From assembly GCA_026421245.1 (NCBI GenBank), contig JAPKDJ010000014.1:1-64000 (forward strand): 64,000 nt of DNA, written 5' to 3'. Below, in pieces: positions 46,829 to 55,254 of the stretch. The notes beneath the pieces were generated by a model. That model was given only the letters and a program-made list of their open reading frames with translations. It was not told the origin of the DNA and made no database searches. Position 1 is the first letter of the stretch; the number at the start of each line of letters is the position of its first letter. Both the position numbers and the translations under genes were made by a program. The DNA comes from Akkermansiaceae bacterium. GTDB taxonomy: Bacteria; Verrucomicrobiota; Verrucomicrobiia; Verrucomicrobiales; Akkermansiaceae.

Positions 46829-47706
46829 GCGACGAGTCCTCCTCTCCGTAAAATACCCTGCACGACATCCTCGAAGGGAATGTCATCAGTCGTCGAAGTA
46901 TACCCGATTCCACGTCGGGCACATTCCTTTTTAAGAGTGGCATTCCACTCGGCCATAACTTCCTCGTATTTCTGAATTTCTTTTCGCGTGATCGTAATGC
47001 GTTCCTTTTGATGGGTCTCGACACAGTCGATCTCAACATCTCCCTTCCAATCACAGGTGAGATCGGATTTGACGTGCATCTGCAAACAGTAAACATCGTG
47101 ACCAAGGCCGGAGAGACGCTTGAGACCGTCTTCGAAACCACCGGGGAAAAGGAAATCGGAAATCACGAGAACGACTCCCTTCTTGCGATGGCGAGCTTCA
47201 AATTCACGCACGCAGGCGGTAAAATCGGTATCATTCCCCAAAGTTTCCTGCGCTTCCAGTGCCCGCAAAAAGCTGAGAGCCTTAGCCTTGCCTCGCGTGG
47301 GATTTTGGATGGAGTGAAGTTTGTCGGCCATGCCATAGACGGTGAGTCGATCGAGGCAATTGAGGGCAATGTAGCCCATCGCTGCGACCAGCTTTTTGGC
47401 AGAGAGGAACTTGCTCCCCATCGAATGACTAGCGTCTGCTAAAATGTAGACGGTGGTATCTTCCTCGACCTCGAAGAGTTTGATCACAAGCTGATCGAAG
47501 CGGGCAAAAACCCGCCAATCGATGGCACGGTAATCGTCCCCTAACTGATACTCGGCGTAATCAGCAAAGGTAATGCCCGCTCCTTTGCGCTTACTTTTAC
47601 GATCAGCTTGTAAAGTGCCGCCGAGAACGCGTCGTGCGAGAAGGTAGAGGCTTTCAAGCCGACAGATAAAGTCGGGATTGGTGAGTTCACCGGGTGAGTC
47701 AGACAT
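46825..47706 (-). CDS. DUF58 domain protein
   Basis: 293 residues, soluble. The core DUF58 motif is 'YQLGDDYRAIDWRVFARFDQLVIKLFE' followed by a degenerate VWA-like fold with 'TVYILADASHSMGS'. DUF58 proteins accompany MoxR ATPases and BatA-type VWA proteins in almost all bacteria that have them and probably act as their adaptor. It follows moxR by 38 bases and overlaps the BatA-type gene by four. Confidence 0.94.
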   Translation of the reverse strand: MSDSPGELTNPDFICRLESLYLLARRVLGGTLQADRKSKRKGAGITFADYAEYQLGDDYRAIDWRVFARFDQLVIKLFEVEEDTTVYILADASHSMGSKFLSAKKLVAAMGYIALNCLDRLTVYGMADKLHSIQNPTRGKAKALSFLRALEAQETLGNDTDFTACVREFEARHRKKGVVLVISDFLFPGGFEDGLKRLSGLGHDVYCLQMHVKSDLTCDWKGDVEIDCVETHQKERITITRKEIQKYEEVMAEWNATLKKECARRGIGYTSTTDDIPFEDVVQGILRRGGLVA

Positions 47707-47744
47707 AGTACGATTGGGGAAGGCCTGAAGAGCAACCTTCCTAA

Positions 47745-48728
47745 TTAGTAGGCAGATTTGATTGCGGACTTGATGAGCTCGTCGGGCGAAATGCCCTCGA
47801 CTTCACCTTCGAAGGAGAGGATGAGACGGTGACGCATCGCAGGAACGGCGACGGCATCGACATCTTCACGAGCGACATGGAAACGCCCGTCGAGAAGAGC
47901 ACGGACCCGGGCGGCCGAGAGCATGGCCTGAGCGGCACGCGGAGAAGCTCCGTGGCGCACATATGTCTTCACTTTCGGAGGAGCCTTCTCATTTTTCGGA
48001 TGAGTGTTCCGCACGACACGCACAAGGTGATCTTGAATCTCTGAAGCGATGGGAATCTCACGAAGGGTTTCACCCAGCTTGATGATTTCACCACCGTTGG
48101 CGACGGCTCCGATCTTGGGTTGCGAGTTGCCGCCAGTCCGGTTCAGGATCTCGACAAAGTCTTCGTGGTTTGGAAGTTCGATGGTGAGCTTAAAGAAGAA
48201 GCGGTCGAGCTGCGCTTCGGGAAGCGGATAGGTCCCATCGTTCTCAATCGGGTTCTGCGTGGCGAGCACGAAGAAGGGCAAACCAATAGGATGGGTCTCA
48301 TTCGCCACCGTGACCCGCTTCTCCTGCATGGTCTCGAGGAGAGCCGCTTGGGTCTTGGGAGTGGCGCGGTTGATTTCGTCCGCCAGAAGGATGTTACAAA
48401 AAACAGGCCCGGGCTGGAACTTGAGCACGCGATGTCCCTCCGACTCCTGAAGAACCTGGGTTCCCACCACATCACTGGGAAGGAGGTCGGGGGTAAACTG
48501 AATTCTGCTGAACTTAAGGTCGAGCGCTTGCGCCATCGTGTTGACGAGAGCGGTCTTGCCCAACCCGGGCACACCTTCGAGCAACACGTGGCCACCGCAA
48601 CAGACAGCGATGAGCACATTCTCGATAATGTCGTTCTGGCCGACAATAAACTTCCCGATCTCGTCGGTGATCTTCTGGAAGGTCGCGGAAAATTCCCCGG
48701 TCCTCGCTTCAATGGAATCGGTCATCAT
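47745..48728 (-). CDS. MoxR-family AAA+ ATPase
   Basis: 327 residues. Walker A 'LLEGVPGLGKTAL', Walker B 'NILLADEINRATPKTQAALLE' and the sensor 'FVLATQNPIENDGTYPLPEAQLDRF' are all standard for MoxR. The C-terminal lid follows ('VRHGASPRAAQAMLSAARVRALLDGR'). MoxR proteins act as chaperone-like ATPases that load metals or activate partner complexes through VWA proteins, which are encoded just downstream. It lies 29 bases after the coiled-coil membrane protein gene. Confidence 0.96.
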   Translation of the reverse strand: MMTDSIEARTGEFSATFQKITDEIGKFIVGQNDIIENVLIAVCCGGHVLLEGVPGLGKTALVNTMAQALDLKFSRIQFTPDLLPSDVVGTQVLQESEGHRVLKFQPGPVFCNILLADEINRATPKTQAALLETMQEKRVTVANETHPIGLPFFVLATQNPIENDGTYPLPEAQLDRFFFKLTIELPNHEDFVEILNRTGGNSQPKIGAVANGGEIIKLGETLREIPIASEIQDHLVRVVRNTHPKNEKAPPKVKTYVRHGASPRAAQAMLSAARVRALLDGRFHVAREDVDAVAVPAMRHRLILSFEGEVEGISPDELIKSAIKSAY

Positions 48729-48757
48729 AAAATTCGTAGAGTGTCTTGGTCTTGGGA

Positions 48758-50383
48758 TTATTTTTCTTCGCTCACTTCGTGAACACGTTCGAAGTATTCC
48801 TTCACGCCCATCTTGACGTCTTCGGGGACATCATCACGGCGCACAAAGGATTCCATTTGGCGTCGAAACTCCCGCGCCTTGGTCTCACCGGAACGCCCGG
48901 AAATTCCGGTTCCGCTATCCGCTTCTTCCACGGCAGTGATGGAGGGGCCGGCTCCCTTCTGTCCTTCGAGTGAGGCCACGTTCCCAACATTAGGAGCTTT
49001 ATCCCGTGCCTTGCGCTTCGACCTATCAGTGCCGGCGCCAGGGGCAAGACCACCTGCCCCCTTCATTCGCATCTGTCCCTGGGAAAATCCAAGTGTCTGC
49101 GCCTGGCCATTGGCAAACCGCTGAGCTTTATTTAAACCCGCCCGAAGGTTGGCCAGTCGACGCTTCGCGAGATTCTTGCCATTCATGCGGCGGAGATTTT
49201 CGTTAAATTTCTTGAGGTTCTTATTGAAGTTTTTCTGAAACTTCATGCCCTTGTCCCAATCACTTTTTTGCCAATTCCCCTTGGCAATCTCACCCTGCAA
49301 TCCCTTAGCATCTGCATCCATCGCATCCATGAGTTGCCCCATGTCTTTCCCGTTGCCCGGGACCATTTTCCCATTGGCATTGCCGAGTTTCTTTTCCTGA
49401 CCAGCTCCCCGTTTACGGGCGGCATTTGCCATGCGCTTGGTCATCTCGCGGAGTTTCTTAAGTTCCTCTTTCTTTTTCTCGAGTTCCTTAGGATCCATCT
49501 TCTTCGGGTCTTTAAACTCGGCTGCTTTAGCAAACTTTTTGAGAACCTCTTCCGCGGCTTTAAATTCCTTCAATTGCAACTTTTTTCCCAACTGACGAGC
49601 CGTCGCCTGATCTGATTTGGCAAGCTCGGCTGCGGCAGCCTTCATCGCTTCCTCATCCTTGCGAGCCTCCATGTCCCCCATGGCCTCGGTCACCTTCTGT
49701 TCAAAGCGGGCCAGCTGGCGCATCGCCTCCTTTTGATCCTTGGTTCGCTTCAAACCCTTGACCCCTTTCTTAAGTTCTTCGGAATTAAAGACCTCCTTCT
49801 CGTCAGCACTCATCTTCTTGTTAAATTCCTCCACATACTGCTCAAGTTTAGTCTTAATTTCCTCGGACCGGCTCTCAGTGAGAGCTTCCTGGTCGAGACG
49901 TTTTTGGACGGCCTCACTATTGGGAAGAAAGCCCAGTAAAATGGCGGCAGCAGCGAGAATGCCTCCCACCGCAAGAGAGCGGGTCGGCAACTCCACCTTG
50001 AGATCTTTGGCTTTCTTTTCAGAGAGCAATTTCTCGGTCTGCTTCAGCTGAAGCTTGTAGACTTCGCTGTGCTTCCGCTCAAATTCCATCGCCGTTGCGA
50101 GCGAGTCTTTCAGGCCTAATTCCTTATCAGCAACCAAAGCACTCTCGCCCGAGTTGTAAAGCAGGGTCAACCAAACCCCGACCCCAAGCGCATGAGCATA
50201 AAAAGAGATGACCCACGCTCCACCCCAGGGGACTTCCATTCCGTTGATTCGATAGAGGCCGGCGTGTCCAAGGAGCACGATCCCGGTAACTAGGACAGCC
50301 CAACCTGCGACGCGCCACGCTAGGCCATAATTCAATCGACGGGTAACGTCATTGAGAAATTTTTGAATTCCTTCGTTTTTCAT
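48758..50383 (-). CDS. Membrane protein with long coiled-coil region, unknown function
   Basis: 541 residues. Three hydrophobic segments lie in the first ~160 residues ('VAGWAVLVTGIVLLGHAGLY', 'FYAHALGVGVWLTLLYNSG', 'LAVGGILAAAAILLGFLP'). They are followed by about 250 residues of highly charged, Lys/Glu-rich helix likely to form coiled coils, a basic Gly/Asn-rich part and an acidic tail. The layout recalls DUF4175-type proteins but I cannot confirm this. It precedes moxR in the operon and its ATG overlaps the restored stop of the frameshifted gene upstream (ATGA), so it belongs to the MoxR-VWA system, perhaps as the periplasmic or scaffold partner. Confidence 0.85.
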   Translation of the reverse strand: MKNEGIQKFLNDVTRRLNYGLAWRVAGWAVLVTGIVLLGHAGLYRINGMEVPWGGAWVISFYAHALGVGVWLTLLYNSGESALVADKELGLKDSLATAMEFERKHSEVYKLQLKQTEKLLSEKKAKDLKVELPTRSLAVGGILAAAAILLGFLPNSEAVQKRLDQEALTESRSEEIKTKLEQYVEEFNKKMSADEKEVFNSEELKKGVKGLKRTKDQKEAMRQLARFEQKVTEAMGDMEARKDEEAMKAAAAELAKSDQATARQLGKKLQLKEFKAAEEVLKKFAKAAEFKDPKKMDPKELEKKKEELKKLREMTKRMANAARKRGAGQEKKLGNANGKMVPGNGKDMGQLMDAMDADAKGLQGEIAKGNWQKSDWDKGMKFQKNFNKNLKKFNENLRRMNGKNLAKRRLANLRAGLNKAQRFANGQAQTLGFSQGQMRMKGAGGLAPGAGTDRSKRKARDKAPNVGNVASLEGQKGAGPSITAVEEADSGTGISGRSGETKAREFRRQMESFVRRDDVPEDVKMGVKEYFERVHEVSEEK

Positions 50384-51011
50384 TTCACTGAGGTCGTAGG
50401 TTCGGCGGGGAGAACAGGTTCGCTGGGATTTGAAGATTCTGTTGTCTTGGCTGTCTCGCCTTCTTTACTTAGTTCATCAGGAGAGCTCTTCAACTTTTGC
50501 TCCGATTGAGCAGGCTTTTAGCAGCAGCTTCTTTCCATGTTTTGAGATCGTTGCCGAACCACTTTTGATCGGCCTCGGGCAGATGCTTGGGATCAACCCT
50601 TTGCCCGAATTTCCATGATTCTGATATACGGGGTTTTTGACCCAACACGCGAGCATGTAATGCGTCCGCCAAATGAACGACTCTTTGAGTTTTCTGAGTA
50701 TGCGCGAGTTCGCGCGCTTCCGCATAGATTTTTTCCACCTCAGTCACCTTGCCTTCCCGCCAGCCCATCACACCGGCCTTCTCCATCAAAACCTCGGCCT
50801 TACGGGAGTGGTTCTCAGGCAAATTATCGATCACTTGGCATAACTCATCCCTGTTGACGACTCCGGCGTCCATGAAGCTTGAACGCCTATCCGCACAATA
50901 AACCTCGTCACTGACCATCTCTTGTAATCCCCAACGATCCTCCCCACCCAGAGATCCACCCTTGATTTCGTCATCCCGGGTGCCTCGATCAAAAACCATA
51001 CGATGCCCCAT
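50380..51011 (-). pseudogene. Frameshifted gene of unknown function at the head of the MoxR operon
   Basis: From the ATG at 51011 an intact frame of 173 codons runs to TGA at 50490 and ends abruptly in 'AAAKSLLNRSKS'. One base away, the frame from about 50516 to 50380 is open and reads as a Lys/Glu/Pro/Ser/Thr-rich tail ('KPAQSEQKLKSSPDELSKEG') ending in TGA that overlaps the next gene's ATG. Adding one A to the AAAA run at 50516-50519, or a -1 slip there, joins them into one protein of about 210 residues. The four-base overlap matches the rest of the operon, which supports the longer form. The family is unknown; the body is soluble and helical ('VEKIYAEARELAHTQKTQRV'). Confidence 0.65.
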
Positions 51012-51099
51012 TGTCTTTCTCTAAACCCACCCTATTGCAGCACAATCAGGGATACCGAAGTGTCACAACTCTGTGAAAAAATGGCCCGCGGCCGCCAAT

Positions 51100-52521
51100 C
51101 TACGATCTGATCCAGCAGTATAAGGAAATCACCACCACTCCGATCAGATTCAAGACCAAGCCCTCACGAACCATTCTCGGCACCGTCAAATGCCCCGAAC
51201 CAAAGACCACCGCATTTGGGGCCGTCGCCACCGGCAGCATAAAGGCACAGCTTGCGCTCAAGGCAGCAGGTAGCATCACCACTAATGGATCGATGTCATT
51301 CGAAAAAGCGACCGTCGCAAGAATCGGCATAATTAGAATCGTGCTCGCGGTATTGCTCGTGAGCTCGGTCAGAAACGTCATCAAAAGGCACACCGTGAGC
51401 ACCAACGCCAACACCGGCAAAGATCCGACTCCGGACAAGGAGTCTGCAATTGAGGAACTTAGCCCCGAATCCTTGATTCCAGCTGCCAGACAAATCCCTC
51501 CGCTAAAAAGCAACAACACCCCCCATGGCATACCTTTGCAGGATTCCCAATCGAGTAGCCTTCCCCTTTCCCCTGGTTTGCCCGAGCCATCGGGAAGGAG
51601 GAACAGAAACAGAACCCCAACAAAAGCCACCGAAGCATCATTGGCTCCGGACAAACCCAGCCACGAACTCCATCCACCAAATGGCTCCACCCTCGTCATC
51701 CACGCCAGTGCGGTCAGAGCAAAGACGATCAAGGTTCTCCGCTCCGCAGGACGCCAGTCCCCCGCCTTGGGAAGATCCAAATCAATTTCCCCCTTCTGGT
51801 TCCGGCTCAGCCACAACCACATCAAAGGAAGCATGAGCACCACCACCGGCACCCCGTATCCCATCCATGTAGTGAAGGTCATCACCTTCCCTGTCGCCTC
51901 GCCATATTGCTCCATGAAAACCAGATTCGGCGGAGTCCCGATCGGGGACCCCAGCCCGCCCACACTCGCCGCATAAGCAATCGACATCATCAAGGGAGCC
52001 GCCAGCGGATTCACTCCGTCCTCCTCAGATCCACCATCCAAGATCGCTAGGGCAATCGGTAAAAGCATCAAGGTCGTTGCCGTGTTCGAAATCCACATAC
52101 TCAAAACCGCCGCCGCCAGCATAAACCCCAGCATGAGCAATTTGGGCTTCATCTTGCCGTCACTCTTTTGTCCCCCGCAAAGCCGCACCATCCCAATCGC
52201 CAACCGTCGGTGCACCCCGCTTTTCTCCATCCCTTTCGATAGAAAGAACCCTCCCAGCAAAAGTAAAATCAGTGGATGACCGTAACTCTTTGCCACCGTC
52301 GTCTTGGCATCCAATACTCCCAGCAATGGTAACAGGGCAATCGGCACCAAGGATGCCGCCGGAATCGGAATCGCCTCGAACATCCACCACAAGGCCGTGA
52401 GCACCGTGATCCCCAAGGTGATCGCAGCCAACTGGTCCATCCCCTCTGCCGTGGCTGCCATTCCGGCCAAGACTCCCAACAAGGGAGCCAACCAACGCAT
52501 CGCAATCTTCACTTGAGCCAT
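51100..52521 (-). CDS. SLC13/DASS-family anion:sodium symporter
   Basis: 473 residues with about eleven membrane segments. The two sodium-binding SNT motifs of the DASS family are present: 'MWISNTATTLMLLP' in the first half and 'TELTSNTASTILIMP' in the second. 'SVGGLGSPIGTPPNLVFM' and 'MLPVATAPNAVVFGSG' are the paired hairpin-end signatures. Members carry succinate, malate, citrate, sulfate or phosphate; the exact cargo cannot be read from sequence. A single gene on the minus strand, about 90 bases downstream of the frameshifted MoxR-operon gene's start. Confidence 0.93.
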   Translation of the reverse strand: MAQVKIAMRWLAPLLGVLAGMAATAEGMDQLAAITLGITVLTALWWMFEAIPIPAASLVPIALLPLLGVLDAKTTVAKSYGHPLILLLLGGFFLSKGMEKSGVHRRLAIGMVRLCGGQKSDGKMKPKLLMLGFMLAAAVLSMWISNTATTLMLLPIALAILDGGSEEDGVNPLAAPLMMSIAYAASVGGLGSPIGTPPNLVFMEQYGEATGKVMTFTTWMGYGVPVVVLMLPLMWLWLSRNQKGEIDLDLPKAGDWRPAERRTLIVFALTALAWMTRVEPFGGWSSWLGLSGANDASVAFVGVLFLFLLPDGSGKPGERGRLLDWESCKGMPWGVLLLFSGGICLAAGIKDSGLSSSIADSLSGVGSLPVLALVLTVCLLMTFLTELTSNTASTILIMPILATVAFSNDIDPLVVMLPAALSASCAFMLPVATAPNAVVFGSGHLTVPRMVREGLVLNLIGVVVISLYCWIRS

Positions 52522-52578
52522 CTCGATCCAGCCTAATTAAAAAACTGCCCTCTCCAAACCAAAAGTCCTGACAAGGGG

Positions 52579-52992
52579 CTACTTAGTTTTGGCAGGCCCT
52601 TTGGGAACCTCCAACTGCTGACCAGCCTTTTCCCATCCCAAAGTTCCACTCGCAAGATGAAGAACCTTTTCAAATCCCAACCGCTTCCAAACCTGAAGTG
52701 ACGCCGAGCTGCGCCCGCCACTACGGCAATGCATCAAATAGGTTTTCTTACGATCCAATTTACCAAGCTTGGCCGCAAAGTTTTTGTCGTTCATGTTGAT
52801 GTTGATTGCCCCCTTGATGTGCCCGGCGAAAAATTCTTTCGGCGTCCGGAGATCGACCACCACAATCTTGGGATCCTTCTTCAACTTCGCCGCCGCCTTT
52901 CCGGCCCCGATAGGAATCACATCACCACCCACAAATCCAACCAAGAGCAGGAACGAAACGAAAGAAGTAAAAGCAGTTTTCATTTGGTTCAA
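52579..52992 (-). CDS. Exported rhodanese-like protein
   Basis: 137 residues; the ATG three codons in (52983) is an equal start. Signal peptide 'MKTAFTSFVSFLLLVGFVGG' directs it to the periplasm. The rhodanese fold shows 'KIVVVDLRTPKEFFAGHIKGAIN' and the active-site loop 'HCRSGGRSS' with the catalytic cysteine. It may transfer sulfur or relay redox state in the envelope. It lies 57 bases upstream of the SLC13 gene on the same strand, so the two may share a transcript. Confidence 0.92.
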   Translation of the reverse strand: MNQMKTAFTSFVSFLLLVGFVGGDVIPIGAGKAAAKLKKDPKIVVVDLRTPKEFFAGHIKGAININMNDKNFAAKLGKLDRKKTYLMHCRSGGRSSASLQVWKRLGFEKVLHLASGTLGWEKAGQQLEVPKGPAKTK

Positions 52993-53073
52993 ACTAGCAC
53001 CTGGAGTCCTTCACAAAAGAGCAAAAAAATGGCCGAGACAGCCGATCGGGTCAGGCTCTGTAAAATTAAAGAA

Positions 53074-53110
53074 CAAAAAAGGCGGAGCACCATTACGTGC
53101 TCCGCCCTTT
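53074..53110 (-). terminator. Rho-independent terminator of the RNA-binding protein gene
   Basis: GGCGGAGCAC (53081-53090) pairs perfectly with GTGCTCCGCC (53097-53106) over a 6-base loop. On the minus strand the hairpin is followed by six T (plus-strand A-run 53075-53080). The plus strand has only three T after the stem. It lies 24 bases beyond the RRM gene stop and is the best terminator in the window. Confidence 0.9.
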
Positions 53111-53133
53111 GTAAAAGAAGTCTCTGAGAGACC

Positions 53134-53406
53134 CTAGTAGCGACCTCCGCCGCCACCACGTTCCTCACGCGGCCGGGCTTCATTCACCTTCAGGTTTCTA
53201 CCACCGAGATCTTTGCCATCAGCTCCTTTAATAGCATCCTCCATGGCTGACTGTGAGTCCATCGTCACGAAGGCAAAGCCACGTGGACGACCGGTCTCGC
53301 GGTCCTCTGGAAGGTGAACGTCCGTCACCGAACCATACTGGGAGAAGAAGGACTCAAGGTCCTGCTTTGTCGAGTCAAACGACAGATTACCTACATACAT
53401 TTTCAT
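53134..53406 (-). CDS. RRM-domain RNA-binding protein
   Basis: 90 residues, a single RNA recognition motif followed by a Gly/Arg tail ('[10 protein letters not shown]'). RNP2 is 'MYVGNL' and RNP1 is 'RGFAFVTM', both with the aromatic residues that stack on RNA. Small proteins of this form in cyanobacteria and other bacteria are often cold-induced RNA chaperones. No Shine-Dalgarno sequence lies before the ATG; instead an 8-base inverted repeat sits just upstream (53413-53444). A strong terminator follows, so it is transcribed alone. Confidence 0.95.
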   Translation of the reverse strand: MKMYVGNLSFDSTKQDLESFFSQYGSVTDVHLPEDRETGRPRGFAFVTMDSQSAMEDAIKGADGKDLGGRNLKVNEARPREERGGGGGRY

Positions 53407-53412
53407 GATACT

Positions 53413-53444
53413 AAATGGCTCGTGTTGTTAAAATTCAGCCATTT
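53413..53444 (-). promoter_or_regulatory. Leader hairpin directly upstream of the RRM gene
   Basis: AAATGGCT (53413-53420) and AGCCATTT (53437-53444) form a perfect 8-base stem with a 16-base loop, ending seven bases before the start codon. In the transcript this would fold right at the ribosome loading site, where no Shine-Dalgarno is seen. It may control translation by temperature or by the protein itself; this is inference. Confidence 0.45.
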
Positions 53445-53721
53445 GGACTGAAGATAGAACGAACCGAACTAATTCCGTAGCCTACTCTGACACGGCAAAC
53501 CATAGTTTTCTCGAAAAAATGTAAATCTCCCTATTGCGCGAGATAGAATGAGACCCGAAAAAGAGAGCTATCGCTCCCCCTTGAAGAGGAGCCTCCTCCC
53601 TCTCGGTTAAGCCACCTCTGCATACTATCAAAGCAGATGCGCCCCCTCTGAAAAGCGCCTAGTTTGCATGCTGGCTTTAAAACTGCGCACAGTGTGGATC
53701 TCAAATGGCAAATGGACTTGA

Positions 53722-53758
53722 ACAAAAATGAGGGCTTAGGATTTCTCCCAAGCCCTCA
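53722..53758 (-). terminator. Rho-independent terminator of tRNA-Gly
   Basis: TGAGGGCTT (53729-53737) pairs with AAGCCCTCA (53750-53758), a 9-base stem over a 12-base loop. On the minus strand it is followed by five T (plus-strand A-run 53724-53728). It begins nine bases after the tRNA 3' end. Confidence 0.88.
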
Positions 53759-53766
53759 ATAAAGAA

Positions 53767-53841
53767 TGGAGCGGGTGAAGAGATTCGAACTCTCGACATC
53801 GACCTTGGCAAGGTCGCGCTCTACCACTGAGCTACACCCGC
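53767..53841 (-). tRNA. tRNA-Gly (anticodon GCC)
   Basis: On the minus strand the gene begins GCGGGTG and shows D-arm 'TAGCTCAGTGGTAGAGC', anticodon loop 'CTTGCCAAG' with GCC at 53809-53807, and T-arm 'GAGAGTTCGAATCTC'. The acceptor closes CACCCGC with discriminator T, and CCA is encoded (53769-53767). All stems pair. A terminator follows at once, so it is transcribed singly. Confidence 0.97.
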
Positions 53842-54193
53842 ATTGCGAATCCCCGAAAGGTCAACGCTTGCGGGCACTCTTTGCCATCGTCAAAGACTTG
53901 CGACAAGAGTTTTTTCACAAGAATTTTCATCGTAGTAGATTTGTAAGAAACTTTAGATAGCTTAAAAAATACCGGTCTGGTTCCCCAAACCGCAATGTGC
54001 ATGGAGTTTTAAATTTTTGCATCAAAATCGAAAGATGAGGTCCCCGACCAAGGGATTTTTTAAGATTTCAACTGCGTAACCCGGTGAATCCACACCAGAT
54101 CGGTTCTTAGGAAGAATCTCTCTAGATTTTTTCTTCCTGACCTGCCGAGGGAGAACGAATCTCTGCAATCCCCAGTCGTTCGGGGAGTTAGCC
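53842..54193. other. Divergent intergenic region with leader hairpin before nrdR
   Basis: About 350 bases between tRNA-Gly and nrdR, holding promoters for both. AGGAAGAA (54109-54116) and TTCTTCCT (54131-54138) form an 8-base inverted repeat about 55 bases before nrdR, a possible leader structure or operator. CCCC...GGGG at about 54171-54186 overlaps the region before the GGGGAG ribosome binding site of nrdR. No gene is seen. Confidence 0.4.
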
Positions 54194-54682
54194 ATGCGTT
54201 GTATTCAGTGCGGAAATCATCAGGACAAGGTTGTCGACTCACGTTCTTCAAAAGACGCGACCTCGATTCGCCGACGTCGCGAGTGCCTGAATTGCGGTTC
54301 CCGCTTCACGACCTATGAACAGGTCGAACGCACCGAACTCCGCGTCATCAAGCGGGATGGCACTCGTGAAGTCATCAACCGCGAGAAGCTCTTCCGTGGT
54401 CTCGTGAAGGCCTGCGAAAAGCGGAAGGTTTCCATGGACGTCATCGGACGGGCGGTGGATGATATTCTCAGCGAACTCCACAAAGATCACCACAGCGAGG
54501 TCCCCTCCGCCAACATCGGAGCGAAGGTCATGGACAAACTCCACTCCATCGACCCCGTAGCCTACGTCCGCTATGTCTCGGTCTACCGTCAGTTTGACGA
54601 CGTTGGGGAGTTCATCCGCGAAATTCAAGCTCTTGAAAAACGAGCAAGGCAGGATGCCATGCAACGAAAGCTCTTCAAGTAA
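54194..54682 (+). CDS. nrdR: Transcriptional repressor NrdR
   Basis: 162 residues. The N-terminal zinc ribbon has 'MRCIQCGNH' and 'CLNCGSRFTTYE', and the ATP-cone domain follows ('VIKRDGTREVINREKLFRGL', 'AYVRYVSVYRQFDD'). NrdR senses ATP and dATP and represses ribonucleotide reductase operons. A GGGGAG ribosome binding site lies six bases before the ATG. It is first in an operon with an unknown protein and a HIT protein. Confidence 0.97.
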   Translation: MRCIQCGNHQDKVVDSRSSKDATSIRRRRECLNCGSRFTTYEQVERTELRVIKRDGTREVINREKLFRGLVKACEKRKVSMDVIGRAVDDILSELHKDHHSEVPSANIGAKVMDKLHSIDPVAYVRYVSVYRQFDDVGEFIREIQALEKRARQDAMQRKLFK

Positions 54683-54687
54683 TCCGC

Positions 54688-55254
54688 ATGATCTGCCTCG
54701 CTGGAAATCTCCCTGCTCTTCAAATCGGACACCAACAAGTGGCCGGTTACCAGACCGGGTGGATTGATGAATCACTCGTCCGGGCCGCAGAAGCCTGCAA
54801 CCGGAAAGACTTTCCGTTTATCGACGATATACGCGACGGCATTCTCCACTACCTCGAAATCCGATGTCCGCTCCGGGTTTTTGCATTGGAAGACCTCTTT
54901 GAGCGCATGCGCAGCATGCTCCGAAAGATTGGCTGCGAAGCCATTGCCGAGCATTTAAAAGCTCTCGCCCCACCCGTCACCGTGTCACTCATTGGACCGG
55001 CTCGCGACGCCGGAAATGGCTACGAACTCGTCTTCTTTCGTCTTCTTTCCGAAGAAATCCAACTCCTAAGGGAGTCCGGCGCCGAAGAGATCCACTTTTG
55101 TAATCTCAAGGAATGCGTTGAGATCCTCAGCTGCGGCAAGGGAATGAGCAAAGCCTGCAAGCTACTCACCGATGAAATCACCGGCTTCCTCGAACGCTTC
55201 GACAAACAACCCATCGCCCAGGAACACAAACTTCACCTCACTCTCGACCAATGA
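54688..55254 (+). CDS. Conserved-looking soluble protein of unknown function
   Basis: 188 residues starting five bases after nrdR and overlapping the next gene's ATG by four, so it is clearly translated in this operon. No signal peptide or membrane segment. 'ALQIGHQQVAGYQTGWIDESLVRAAEAC' near the start and 'KECVEILSCGKGMSKACKLLTDEI' near the end are distinctive, with four cysteines in the second half, but I recognise no family. Its neighbours (NrdR, HIT nucleotide hydrolase) hint at nucleotide metabolism; that is inference from position only. Confidence 0.8.
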   Translation: MICLAGNLPALQIGHQQVAGYQTGWIDESLVRAAEACNRKDFPFIDDIRDGILHYLEIRCPLRVFALEDLFERMRSMLRKIGCEAIAEHLKALAPPVTVSLIGPARDAGNGYELVFFRLLSEEIQLLRESGAEEIHFCNLKECVEILSCGKGMSKACKLLTDEITGFLERFDKQPIAQEHKLHLTLDQ

